Part shown: one piece after another, positions 9,710 to 18,239 of the stretch
How positions within the stretch are numbered: the first letter of the stretch is position 1
Layout: the number at the start of each line of letters is the position of its first letter
DNA from: Bacillota bacterium
Lineage (GTDB): Bacteria > Bacillota > Clostridia > Acetivibrionales > DSM-1351
Assembly: GCA_023433945.1 (NCBI GenBank)
Contig: JAEYTP010000091.1
Coordinates: forward strand, 1 to 64,000
Length of the DNA stretch: 64,000 nucleotides
Direction of reading: 5' to 3'
Made by a program: the position numbers and the translations under genes
The notes under the pieces: model-generated
The model's database searches: none
The model's input: the letters and a program-made list of their open reading frames with translations, nothing else
What the model was told of the DNA's origin: nothing

Positions 9710-11104
9710 TTATCTTGATATCCTGTAATATGCTTTTACAGTGGGCTCAATACCTTTTGCATACATCAACTCAGAAACAGTAACCAGCTGAAAGTTCTTT
9801 TTAATGAGAGCAGGTACTATTTTTTCTATTGCCTCAACCGTTGTTGCATGCGTATCATGAAAAAGTATGATATCCCCATCCTTAATATTGGTGGTAGCAA
9901 TATTAAAAACCTTCTCGGGATTTTTTGATTTCCAATCCAAAGTATCGATTGACCATATAATGGCCGGCATTCCAGCTTTTTTGACTACCCTTGAATTATA
10001 ACTACCGTAGCAGGGCCGAAATACGCACGGATACCTACCGCATATTTTGTAGATAGCTTTGTCAGTGGAATTCAACTCCTTTTCAATAAGTTTGTCACTT
10101 ATTTTTGTAAGCTGGTAATGATTGAAACTGTGATTGCCCACTTCATTACCTTCCTTTATCATTCTCTGTATTATCTCTGCATGGTTGGATACTTCACACC
10201 CCAATACAAAAAAGGTAGCCACGCTATTGTTCTTTTTTAGTATATCAAGTATTAATGGGGTATTAATGCTGTGGGGACCATCGTCAAAGGTTAGAGCTAC
10301 TTTTGGCTTTTCAGAATCAAATTTGTATCGCTTAGGGCGATGGGCGGCGGGATAAACTATACTACTATCGCTATCTTGCTCTTTTTGCCCTACATAGTTT
10401 ATATAGCCTTCTAGCTCATTGTAGGATAGCTCTATTTGCTGAGCCTTTGAGGTTGGGCCATCCAAATAGCTTATTACTACACCATCCTTCTTTAAAATAA
10501 TTTGGTTAAAGGTAAGCTGCTTTTTTATTATGTTATTTACAGCCGCAACTGCCGTTTTATCACCAAGTAAGTGTTTGGAGCATAGCGAGGATAGTGTATT
10601 CATATAATCTTTTCTGAAAATATCGTGGTCGAATAATCTTCTGTTGTCCAACATATTATAATTAATGCAACTAGAATATATCTGTGAAAAGTGATCTCCT
10701 ATTTTGCAGTATAAAATTAGCTTTACACTTGCAAGTTCATTACTTGCCTTGTATGATTCATAATCTATGTGAATATTTTTAATGAGCGACCTCTCGGGTG
10801 TTAGGCTCTGGTTACAAGAAATTATGTCGGAACATTTATTTATTAAAAGGTTTACTTCACAAGTTGTTATTGTGTCAATCGCACTATTTCCTGTTACGGG
10901 ATAGTTAGCCGTAATTACTTTGTTATTGACTGTAGTTTTGGTGTGACAAGTTAGCCCTATTTCGTGTATGGGATCGATTGAAGGCTGGGGCTGAATTGAT
11001 TCTTTATTTGAAATGAGTAGAAAAACTAATACTATTACCACAACCGCTAAACATGACCTGAATACTAATCTATATCTTGTGAATTTACTAACTGTACTGG
11101 ACAT
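9710..11104 (-). CDS. Membrane-anchored polysaccharide deacetylase (PdaC-like)
   Basis: The 464-residue protein has an N-terminal membrane anchor (about 14-32, LAVVVIVLVFLLI), a middle region like the DUF4163/DUF3298 domains found ahead of the catalytic domain in Bacillus PdaC, and a C-terminal NodB/CE4 domain from about residue 265. CE4 motifs are visible: TFDDGPHS with the catalytic base and metal Asp, NHSFNH with the metal histidines, FRPCYGSYN, IDTLDWK and LFHDTH. A Cys replaces the usual second Pro of RPPYG. It should remove N-acetyl groups from peptidoglycan sugars, or act on acetylated polymers, at the outer membrane face. Given the xylanase next door, acetyl-xylan is possible, but the PdaC layout favours cell wall. 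It has a good GAGGGG ribosome site. Confidence 0.85.
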   Translation of the reverse strand: MSSTVSKFTRYRLVFRSCLAVVVIVLVFLLISNKESIQPQPSIDPIHEIGLTCHTKTTVNNKVITANYPVTGNSAIDTITTCEVNLLINKCSDIISCNQSLTPERSLIKNIHIDYESYKASNELASVKLILYCKIGDHFSQIYSSCINYNMLDNRRLFDHDIFRKDYMNTLSSLCSKHLLGDKTAVAAVNNIIKKQLTFNQIILKKDGVVISYLDGPTSKAQQIELSYNELEGYINYVGQKEQDSDSSIVYPAAHRPKRYKFDSEKPKVALTFDDGPHSINTPLILDILKKNNSVATFFVLGCEVSNHAEIIQRMIKEGNEVGNHSFNHYQLTKISDKLIEKELNSTDKAIYKICGRYPCVFRPCYGSYNSRVVKKAGMPAIIWSIDTLDWKSKNPEKVFNIATTNIKDGDIILFHDTHATTVEAIEKIVPALIKKNFQLVTVSELMYAKGIEPTVKAYYRISR

Positions 11105-11332
11105 TAAGAAAACCCCTCATATTCATTATAATAGGAGTAGTATTATCTTTTTGAAATAAAAAAATAATAAGAAATAATCTTTAAAAGCTACCAAAAATGT
11201 CCATAAAACTATTGAGATTACACAAGCTATAGTTTATGATAATCTGAGGACGCACATTCATTATATTGCTTGGGTTTTGGTGCAATGTGAATAAACGCCA
11301 TTACCTATTATGAAATTTATAAGGGGGAGTTT

Positions 11333-12301
11333 ATGATGATAAAGAAATATGACATTTTTGAAGAAAATGGGCTTAGGGTATATCGATTGGCATTGACAGA
11401 AAATGGTGGTGAAAGCAAAGAAATATTTGTATGCCCTGATTGCGGAATGAATCTCCTGAGATATGCTGTAAATGGTAAAAACGTTGTTGACTATGAAGCT
11501 CACAAGATTAAGGGGGATTATACAGGAACCCCATTGCTATACCCTACACCAAATAGGGTAAAGAACGGGGTATTTAAATATAAAGGTAGAGATTACATAC
11601 AGGAGCTAAATGGAAAACTCATAACTATTCATGGATTGGTTATCTATTATCCATTCAATGATATAAAGGTTACTGAGAATGAAGACAGCATTTCTATATC
11701 AGGTAAGGTTAATTTTGATAATAATGACCTATATAAAGCCTTTCCATTTAAAAGCCAGCTTACCATCATTTATACCTTATCAGCTATGGGGGTTACCTTC
11801 AATTATGAGATCACAAATTTTGAAGAGCAGGAGGAGATACCTTTTGGAATCGCGATTCACCCATACTTTAATAAAATAGATGGAGAAGAAGGAACCTTCC
11901 TGACTGCTCAGTTTGAGTATAGTTATGTCAATACTCCTGAGCTTATTCCAACAGGCGAGCTTGAGATGGTAAAGGGTACTAATAGGGATGTTTCAGAATT
12001 TACATCGCTAAAGGGGTTGGAACTCGACACAGTGTATACTGGCAACCCTTCAGGGTCTTTTGCAAAAGTAAAATATGAAAAAACGGGTATAATGATTACT
12101 CTTGAGTGTAGCGATGAATTTGAAAAACTGATTATATACACCCCTAAGGGACAGTCATATTTCTGTGTAGAGAATCAGACTTGTTCAACTAATGCACATA
12201 ATATGTACGCAGAAGGAAATAAGGAATTATCTGGACTTAAGTTTGTAGCACCAAAGAGCAAATTCTCTGGTTTTGTGCATTTCAAAACAGAAAAGATATA
12301 G
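11333..12301 (+). CDS. Aldose 1-epimerase family protein
   Basis: 322 residues with the galactose mutarotase fold. The likely catalytic pair is the His of IAIHPYFNK and the Glu of FCVENQTCSTNAHN, both placed as in the family; an earlier TIHGLV supplies the substrate-contacting His. The protein interconverts alpha and beta anomers of aldoses in the cytoplasm. It stands alone between a deacetylase on the other strand and metA, with its own strong AAGGGGGAG ribosome site. Proteins of this length and divergence can also act on hexose-6-phosphates or be uncharacterised relatives, so the exact sugar is not known. Confidence 0.85.
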   Translation: MMIKKYDIFEENGLRVYRLALTENGGESKEIFVCPDCGMNLLRYAVNGKNVVDYEAHKIKGDYTGTPLLYPTPNRVKNGVFKYKGRDYIQELNGKLITIHGLVIYYPFNDIKVTENEDSISISGKVNFDNNDLYKAFPFKSQLTIIYTLSAMGVTFNYEITNFEEQEEIPFGIAIHPYFNKIDGEEGTFLTAQFEYSYVNTPELIPTGELEMVKGTNRDVSEFTSLKGLELDTVYTGNPSGSFAKVKYEKTGIMITLECSDEFEKLIIYTPKGQSYFCVENQTCSTNAHNMYAEGNKELSGLKFVAPKSKFSGFVHFKTEKI

Positions 12302-12426
12302 AGTGCTCTTAGGGGGACAAATTGTAAGCACGCAGTAACAAAAGAGCTGATTATTGACATTTTATGTTCAAATAATATAATGTTTATTAAATTCTCATAA
12401 AATGAATTGCACAAGGAGCAAATACT

Positions 12427-13365
12427 ATGCCAATTAGAATTCCAGATAACCTCCCAGCTGGTGAGACCCTTAATGGGGAAAACATATTTGTAATGTATGA
12501 GGACAGGGCGTATCATCAGGATATTCGTCCTCTGAAAATAGCGATATTTAATATAATGCCTACTAAAATAACAACCGAGACGCAGCTTCTTAGACTTTTG
12601 GGCAATACGCCCTTACAGGTAGAAATCACTCTGCTGCATCCTGCATCACATACCTCAAAAAATACCTCAGTAGAACATCTGGCTACCTTTTATAAGACCT
12701 TTGACGAGGTTAGAAATGAGAGATTTGATGGCTTGGTTATCACTGGAGCGCCTGTTGAGCAAATGCCTTTTGAAGAGGTGAATTACTGGCGCGAGCTTAC
12801 TGAGATTTTTGAATGGAGCAAGACCAACGTTTACTCAACATTACATATATGTTGGGGTGCTCAAGCCGGGCTATATTATTATTATGGTATACCAAAATAT
12901 GACCTTAGTGAAAAAATGTTTGGTGTATTTCCTCACACAAAAAACAAGCAGCATGTTAAGCTGCTAAGGGGCTTTGACGATATTTTTTACGTTCCTCATT
13001 CAAGAAATACAGAGGTAAGGAGAGAAGACATTCTAAAAGCTGATGACCTTGAGATTCTATCAGAATCAGAAGAATCAGGAGTATACCTTGTTGCTTCAAA
13101 GGATGGTAGAAATATCTTTGCGACAGGTCATTCAGAGTATGATCCTCTCACACTAAAAACTGAGTATGACAGAGATATAGCAAAGGGATTGGATATTAAT
13201 GTTCCTCAGAATTACTTCCCTAATGATGACCCTGCACAGCCTCCTATTGTCAGGTGGAGGGGCCATGGAAATCTTCTATTTTTAAATTGGCTCAATTACT
13301 ATGTATATCAGGAAACTCCTTATGACCTTACCAATATTGGTAACGTAAAAGATAAAAGAATCTAG
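12427..13365 (+). CDS. metA: Homoserine O-acetyltransferase, MetA type
   Basis: 312 residues of the MetA (class I amidotransferase-like) family: PLKIAIFNIMPTKITTETQL near the start, the nucleophilic Cys in LHICWGAQAG, and the His and Glu of the triad in FATGHSEYDP. It activates homoserine for methionine synthesis. The segment ITGAPVEQMPFEEVNYW carries a Glu at the position that is Gly in the succinyl-CoA enzyme of E. coli. In MetA of Bacillus this Glu gives acetyl-CoA specificity, so the acetyl form is inferred. The last few codons (VKDKRI) lie inside the first copy of a 34-bp tandem repeat, so the C-terminus appears to be set by the repeat. Confidence 0.93.
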   Translation: MPIRIPDNLPAGETLNGENIFVMYEDRAYHQDIRPLKIAIFNIMPTKITTETQLLRLLGNTPLQVEITLLHPASHTSKNTSVEHLATFYKTFDEVRNERFDGLVITGAPVEQMPFEEVNYWRELTEIFEWSKTNVYSTLHICWGAQAGLYYYYGIPKYDLSEKMFGVFPHTKNKQHVKLLRGFDDIFYVPHSRNTEVRREDILKADDLEILSESEESGVYLVASKDGRNIFATGHSEYDPLTLKTEYDRDIAKGLDINVPQNYFPNDDPAQPPIVRWRGHGNLLFLNWLNYYVYQETPYDLTNIGNVKDKRI

Positions 13366-13470
13366 AGCATATAGAGGGATAAAAGATAAAAGACTCTAAA
13401 TCATATAGAGGGATAAAAGATAAAAGACTCTAAATCATATAAAGAGATAAATTGTATAAAGAGATAAATC
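13345..13470. repeat. 34-bp tandem repeat overlapping the metA 3' end
   Basis: Three 34-bp copies (13345-13378, 13379-13412, 13413-13446) with the form rTAAAAGATAAAAGAmTCTA followed by rAkCATATAgAGrG are followed by two shortened copies (ATAAAttgtATAAAGAG, ATAAATC). Copy 1 contains the final codons and stop of metA. Confidence 0.9.
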
Positions 13471-13544
13471 ATCTTAGGAGTACCATTGAGCACCTTCTGA
13501 GGGAGAAATGTTATAGCAATCTCTGAGGGTGAAGTACATGCAAA

Positions 13545-13580
13545 TGAAAAATTAAAAGCTGCACAAGGGGAGTGCAGCTT
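13545..13580 (-). terminator. Terminator for the DUF6062 gene
   Basis: Inverted arms AAGCTGCAC (13556-13564) and GTGCAGCTT (13572-13580). On the minus strand the hairpin is followed by TTTTAATTTTT, the normal order for a gene reading leftward from 14490. Confidence 0.75.
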
Positions 13581-13713
13581 AAAATATAGAATCACAGAAG
13601 TACAGTAGGCTCTCGCCAGCTGACCACTACAATAGCTTATTTGAAGATGCTCAATGTACAGATAGAAATTCTCTATCTACTTTACATAATATGGAGCACC
13701 AAAGTTTTTGTTA

Positions 13714-14490
13714 CTACTTTAAGTCACAATTGCCTCTTATCTTTTGAATACTTCTTGTTACAGCGTCTTTCGAATTTCCCCAAGGCGCATCGTTGTATCT
13801 GTAATCAAATTTCTTTGTAAACCAATCAACCTCTTTTTCGATTCTTTCCATATTAGATAGTTGCATATCCATAATGTTTTTCACGAAGATAGCAGTTTGA
13901 CTAGTATTTAGATACTTTTTCGTAGAAGCCAGAAGTTGTTTTAGATGCTTTAAGCAAAAGCCTTTCTTGCTATTAAAAATCTGCCTGAATTCGGGTTCTT
14001 TGAAGTAAAGATAAAATATAACATCAATATACCTATCCATAGTAAAGGCAAGCTTGTTGCATATAGTACAACTGCTTTCAACGCTATCGAGCATAGATAC
14101 TATATCTGCAACTAACTTTTCCGTGTCTGTCTGTTTGGAAGAGATTTTATTTGTAAGATTTTTTGCGAGTCCAATATTGGCATCCTTTTCAAGGCAGGAC
14201 TCCTTATCTTTGTATAGCTTTTCAAGTGCTCTGTTTTTTTCTTGCAAAAAGGTATCTATCATTAGAGCAAGTCCAAGTCTGTTAACCTGCTTATTGTACA
14301 TGGCTTCGTAGTGACCCCTGCAAAAACCATGCTTATTCGTTTCCTGCCTATGGTCAGGTTCCATGAGAGATGGTCCTAAAGCATAATCTACACATTCATC
14401 TTCTAGCTTTTTTTCAAGTACACAAAGAGGACATTCACACTCCACAGCAAAAGCATCAGATACCGGAATAGTGTATATTTTTTCTTTCAT
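13714..14490 (-). CDS. DUF6062 family protein (putative zinc-binding)
   Basis: 258 residues, soluble, function unknown. The visible hallmark is a twice-repeated cysteine/histidine pattern: ECPLC with NKHGFCRGHYEAM in the N-terminal half, and SCTIC with KKGFCLKHLKQL in the C-terminal half. This gives two likely Cys3His metal sites in a mostly helical protein. The arrangement matches DUF6062 proteins that are common in clostridia. There is a good AAGGAG ribosome site. It is monocistronic, ending at the hairpin at 13545-13580. No catalytic motif is seen and no role should be assigned. Confidence 0.7.
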   Translation of the reverse strand: MKEKIYTIPVSDAFAVECECPLCVLEKKLEDECVDYALGPSLMEPDHRQETNKHGFCRGHYEAMYNKQVNRLGLALMIDTFLQEKNRALEKLYKDKESCLEKDANIGLAKNLTNKISSKQTDTEKLVADIVSMLDSVESSCTICNKLAFTMDRYIDVIFYLYFKEPEFRQIFNSKKGFCLKHLKQLLASTKKYLNTSQTAIFVKNIMDMQLSNMERIEKEVDWFTKKFDYRYNDAPWGNSKDAVTRSIQKIRGNCDLK

Positions 14491-14612
14491 CTAATTTTCT
14501 CCTTTTTATTGTCAGTTATATGGGATTTTCACGGTATTATCGCAATTAATTAATTATAGCATATAGGTTTCATTGTGAAAATGAGGGTATATTTATTAGT
14601 GACAAATATATG

Positions 14613-14740
14613 ACTAATGATAATACTTAATTAATGATAGTAGTTGACTAATGATTATATTTAATTAATGATAATAGTTGACTAATGTAATATTTAATTA
14701 ATGATAATAGTTCACTAATGATAATGTTGATAAATGACAA
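14613..14740. repeat. 34-bp AT-rich tandem repeat
   Basis: Units 14613-14646, 14647-14680 and 14681-14713 plus a degenerate fourth copy follow the pattern ACTAATGATwATAyTTAATT then AATGATArTAGTTG. The unit length equals that of the metA-end repeat, but the sequence is different. It fills much of the 330-bp gap between DUF6062 and the glycosylase gene; the rest is AT-rich with no other feature. Confidence 0.85.
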
Positions 14741-14820
14741 ATACTTGATACTAGAGAAAGCTTTTCTATTTGTTTACACATAATAATTACGTACATTTTA
14801 TATATAGGTGGGGGATAACA

Positions 14821-15705
14821 ATGCAATATAATAATTACACATTAGAAAAAGATGGAAACAAGCTTATTGTAAAAGGAGTCAAAGATTTTGATCCAGTACA
14901 CGTTTTTGAGTGCGGGCAGTGCTTTAGATGGAATAAGACAGAAAACGGCAGCTATAGGGGCGTTGTTAGTAATAGATATGTTGAGGTTAGTGTAGTAGGG
15001 GATGAGCTGCATATTAATAATGCCACTGAGCAGGACTTCATAGATATATGGTATGACTACTTTGACCTGGGAACTGATTATTCAGAGATTAAAAGGCTCA
15101 TAGAGAAGGATGATATAATGAAAGAGGCTGTAAAGGCTGGTGCTGGTATCAGGTTACTCAAGCAGGACTTTTGGGAAGTGCTGATTTCATTCATCATATC
15201 CGCTAACAACGGAATACCAAGAATTATGAAGACGGTGGAACACCTTTCTCAATTGATGGGTAACCAAATTGATGCCACATCAGGGGCATATCAGTTCCCT
15301 GCCATATCACAGATTGCTACTAAAACACTAGAAGAGGTTCAACAATGCAGGGCGGGCTTTAGATGCAAGTATATTCATCAAACCTCAAAGATAATGCATG
15401 AAAATACCATTGATAAGAAGCGCCTTCTAACAATGGACACTGACAGTGCGCGAAGAGAATTGATGATGTTACCCGGTGTTGGTCCTAAGGTTGCTGATTG
15501 CATTCTTCTATTTAGCGGAACTAAATATAATGTATTTCCAACAGATGTGTGGGTAAAACGCGTTATGGAAGAATTATATTTAAAGAGGGAAGCATCACTA
15601 AAAGAGATTCAAGCATTTGCAAAGGATTACTTTGGGGATTTAACGGGATATGCGCAACAATATTTGTTTTATTATGCACGCCTGAACAAAATTGGCTCGA
15701 AGTAA
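14821..15705 (+). CDS. 8-oxoguanine DNA glycosylase/AP lyase (OGG1 type)
   Basis: About 294 residues from the ATG at 14821, preceded by GGTGGGGG; the frame extends upstream without a ribosome site. The N-terminal OGG_N beta domain begins near FDPVHVFECGQCFRW. The helix-hairpin-helix of the HhH-GPD fold is LPGVGPKVADCILLF with the Schiff-base Lys in GPKVAD, followed by the conserved Asp in FPTDVWVKRV. It removes oxidised guanine from DNA and nicks the abasic site. It ends 100 bases before the DUF3343 gene, and the two could share a transcript. Confidence 0.9.
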   Translation: MQYNNYTLEKDGNKLIVKGVKDFDPVHVFECGQCFRWNKTENGSYRGVVSNRYVEVSVVGDELHINNATEQDFIDIWYDYFDLGTDYSEIKRLIEKDDIMKEAVKAGAGIRLLKQDFWEVLISFIISANNGIPRIMKTVEHLSQLMGNQIDATSGAYQFPAISQIATKTLEEVQQCRAGFRCKYIHQTSKIMHENTIDKKRLLTMDTDSARRELMMLPGVGPKVADCILLFSGTKYNVFPTDVWVKRVMEELYLKREASLKEIQAFAKDYFGDLTGYAQQYLFYYARLNKIGSK

Positions 15706-15804
15706 GTGGTAACCTTTTATTGTCTACTTCAATATTATGTAATGTATAACAAAAAGCTATTATCACAATTGTTTTTTTATAATAAATATAAAATTGGATG
15801 CGGC

Positions 15805-16083
15805 ATGGAAGGATTGATGGGCACTATGAAATGTATAGCAATACTAGGTTCGGGTAATTTTGTTTACAAGCTTAATGCGGAGCTGGAGAAAAAGGGCTAC
15901 AGATTTGAAATAATATCTACTCCATGCAATGTAGCAAAGGGAGGATGTGGCTTATGTTTAAAGTTTCCAGAAGAAGATCTGGATATGATAAAAGAAGAGG
16001 CAAAGCGCATAAATACACCTATAAAGGAAGCTTATAAGATTATTCCTGGATTCTCAAAAAATAAGTATGAGAGAGTTTATTGA
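15805..16083 (+). CDS. DUF3343 small protein
   Basis: About 92 residues or fewer. The core KCIAILGSGNFVYKLNAELE, the motif TPCNVAKGGCGLCLKF and the downstream helix-strand pattern match DUF3343, a small family sometimes described as selenium/sulfur carrier-like. Three cysteines cluster in the central motif. The start is uncertain: ATGs at 15805, 15817 and 15826 are in frame with only weak ribosome sites, and the family core begins at the third. It follows the OGG1 gene and precedes a strong promoter for a noncoding RNA. Its function is not established. Confidence 0.65.
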   Translation: MEGLMGTMKCIAILGSGNFVYKLNAELEKKGYRFEIISTPCNVAKGGCGLCLKFPEEDLDMIKEEAKRINTPIKEAYKIIPGFSKNKYERVY

Positions 16084-16186
16084 CATGTACTAATTTTTAT
16101 ACAATGTTTAGTTGTGCAAAACAAAAGTAGGAATAGTATTGTAAAGAAAGCAAAGGATATCTTGAAAAAATAACATTAAAACAGCA

Positions 16187-16215
16187 TTTACAAACTATAT
16201 TGCAGGTGCTATAAT
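16187..16215 (+). promoter_or_regulatory. Strong extended -10 sigma-A promoter
   Basis: TTTACA (16187-16192), a 17-base spacer, TGC and a consensus TATAAT (16210-16215). This is the best promoter match I found in the window. No protein-coding gene follows on this strand, so it should drive the noncoding RNA that starts near 16222. Confidence 0.75.
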
Positions 16216-16221
16216 GTGCTC

Positions 16222-16522
16222 ATAGAAAGCAGTTTTGGGGACTTTTAGTCCTTTTGTTTTGCTTTATAAATAAAAACTAAATAATTACGCATGATAATAA
16301 TATCCTGAAATGAGCGCGTAAAAAACCTTTTAATTTGAACCTACATCATTCATAAGGGAGTCTGCTGTTTGGTACTTAGATGTCAGGCCTCAGGTAATTC
16401 CGACACACGGCAAGAACGTTGTGCAACGGCGGAGGAAGGCTGAAGGTCCCACCGGGACACCCACCTAGCGTCGGCTAGGTGTCAAATTAAAGGGAGACGC
16501 CATTTTGGGACTTATTTTTTTT
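16222..16522 (+). ncRNA. Structured noncoding RNA, class not identified
   Basis: About 300 bases between a consensus promoter and a T8 run, with no open frame and far more GC than its surroundings in the 3' half. A plausible fold: closing stem GGAGTCT/AGACGCC (one mismatch, 16357 to 16501), inner stem TCAGGCCT/AGGCTGA (16383-16390 with 16437-16443), a hairpin around CCGACACA and TGTGCAACGG, hairpin GTCCC-ACC-GGGAC, and a perfect hairpin CACCTAGC-GTCG-GCTAGGTG. AGGTCCC (about 16444) can instead pair with GGGACTT just before the T run, giving a terminator that competes with the fourth hairpin. I could not match it to RNase P, SRP, tmRNA or 6S RNA. The raiA-type RNA remains an untested possibility. 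Confidence 0.55.
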
Positions 16523-18053
16523 ATCTTCTTCTCTTTTTCAATGTAAAAGTACCGATAAATTTGGCATTCAGGCGCGCCGTTTTCTTTTTGCGCTTGAACA
16601 TGCTTCTAATATCTTCTGGAATTCTATCAGATGGTATTGGTGATACGGTAGTGCCTGAATAAGGCTTTCCCTTTTTATTGGCACTGTCAGCAGACTGCTG
16701 TTTTGCCAGTATTTCCTTTCTGAGCTGTTCCTGGCGGGAAGGCAGACCATCGTGGAAGCTTTGAGCAGGCTGTTGCGGTGCTAAGACCTGATTTCGGAAG
16801 TTTTGCACCTGAGATAGTTCGGCATCATATCCGGATTTATTGTTTTGAACCATTAGCATAATTTTAGACAACTCTTTTTGAACCATCTGCTGAATATTCT
16901 GCTGTGCAGTGGATATTGTACGAATACTTTCCATAAATACTTTTTGATTCTCCCTCAGTTCAATCACTTGCTTTTTTAACTGAGTAAGATCAGTAGTAAT
17001 AATGGCCTTCATTTCATCTATATTTAGGCCGCTTTCAGGGTCAAGAGTCTGATTGAAGAACATCAGCTTAAACCCATTCACAAAAGATGCGGGGATTTCG
17101 TGTGCAAGTAAATGCTCATAAGGGCTATTTGATTTGAATTTAATACATATAAACTGCTTTGACAAGGGTGTTCCACGTAAAGGCTTTGAAAAGGCTGAAC
17201 CAAGGTCGTTGGATATGGTAGAGTAAATGAGTTCATCCCTTAACCAATACACAATCAAGCTGTTTTTTAAAGCAAGCATAGAATATTCAAAGAACGCTGA
17301 TAGGGAGCTAGTTAGGACACTCTCCGATGTCCACATATTTCTGTCAGGTATTTTTTGTTGATATACCAATTGATATTGTTTTTCAAGCTTTCTTTGATAG
17401 CAGATATGGAAAATGCCATTTCGGTCAATTACTACCTTTGGGTTTTCGCAATTAAAAGAGAAAGTAGTAATTTGGCTGTATTCTGACCAAACATTATTGA
17501 TTATAGAAAATTTCTTGTAACCAATCTGATTATTCTTTCCATCTGAAATATGGTAAAAAGCATAGATATCCTCGTTTGTGTCAAATAATACGGTATAGGG
17601 CTGAGCGCTCTCAAAAATATTATCAACCCTTTTAGGTGCAACAGGTACTCCGTCAACTATTGTCTGATGTGACAAAAGAAACGTATTATTGTGTTCTACG
17701 ATAAAAAATATATGTACTGAGGAATTTGCTACAACCAACGAAAGGTGCTTATTATATAAAGCCTGGGCTTTACTGGTAAGTACGGGTATGGCCTTTGCTA
17801 TTTCGTTCTGGTTCAGTAGACTATATATTATGTTGCCCTTTTTATCTTGATAAACGATATGAAAGCTATCCTGTTTATCTATTTCAACATAATAATCGTT
17901 ATATACTTCAGATTGAATAACCTTTGGTTCTGACCATGTCAGCCTTTTTGAAAATATACTGTAGCACAGACCTAGGTTGATATCATAGTAAAAATTCCAA
18001 AGCTTGCCTTGGGAGTCCTTAAATACAAATTGTTTGTTTCGTGAGTTATACAT
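16521..18053 (-). CDS. Hypothetical beta-propeller-like protein with coiled coil
   Basis: About 510 residues. The first 330 are built from repeated four-strand units with 'F.I.YQD..G.I.YS' signatures (FHIVYQDKKGNIIYSLLN, GIFHICYQRKLEKQYQLVYQ), as in sialidase/BNR-like propellers. Residues about 350-410 form a heptad-rich coiled coil (LTQLKKQVIELRENQKVFME). The tail is basic and low in order, ending in FTLKKRRR. No signal peptide and no catalytic set are visible. The ATG at 18053 has AAAGGA upstream and is preferred over 18071. I do not recognise a named family. Its stop codon lies at the T run ending the opposing noncoding RNA. Confidence 0.65.
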   Translation of the reverse strand: MYNSRNKQFVFKDSQGKLWNFYYDINLGLCYSIFSKRLTWSEPKVIQSEVYNDYYVEIDKQDSFHIVYQDKKGNIIYSLLNQNEIAKAIPVLTSKAQALYNKHLSLVVANSSVHIFFIVEHNNTFLLSHQTIVDGVPVAPKRVDNIFESAQPYTVLFDTNEDIYAFYHISDGKNNQIGYKKFSIINNVWSEYSQITTFSFNCENPKVVIDRNGIFHICYQRKLEKQYQLVYQQKIPDRNMWTSESVLTSSLSAFFEYSMLALKNSLIVYWLRDELIYSTISNDLGSAFSKPLRGTPLSKQFICIKFKSNSPYEHLLAHEIPASFVNGFKLMFFNQTLDPESGLNIDEMKAIITTDLTQLKKQVIELRENQKVFMESIRTISTAQQNIQQMVQKELSKIMLMVQNNKSGYDAELSQVQNFRNQVLAPQQPAQSFHDGLPSRQEQLRKEILAKQQSADSANKKGKPYSGTTVSPIPSDRIPEDIRSMFKRKKKTARLNAKFIGTFTLKKRRR

Positions 18054-18239
18054 GGCTACATTTCCTTTCATAAAAGCATATACTCAGACTAATACAGTAA
18101 AATATATGTGAGTATAATCAAATAAATCACAAAACTTTGGGCTTAAAACATTGAAAAACAAATTTATCACACATTTATTGTACCAACATATTATGGAATT
18201 GAAGGGAAATCAAAAACATTGCAATTAAGGGGGATTTTT

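Noticed and set aside
12302..12426. SAM riboswitch before metA
   Set aside because: The gap is too short and lacks the conserved S-box core.
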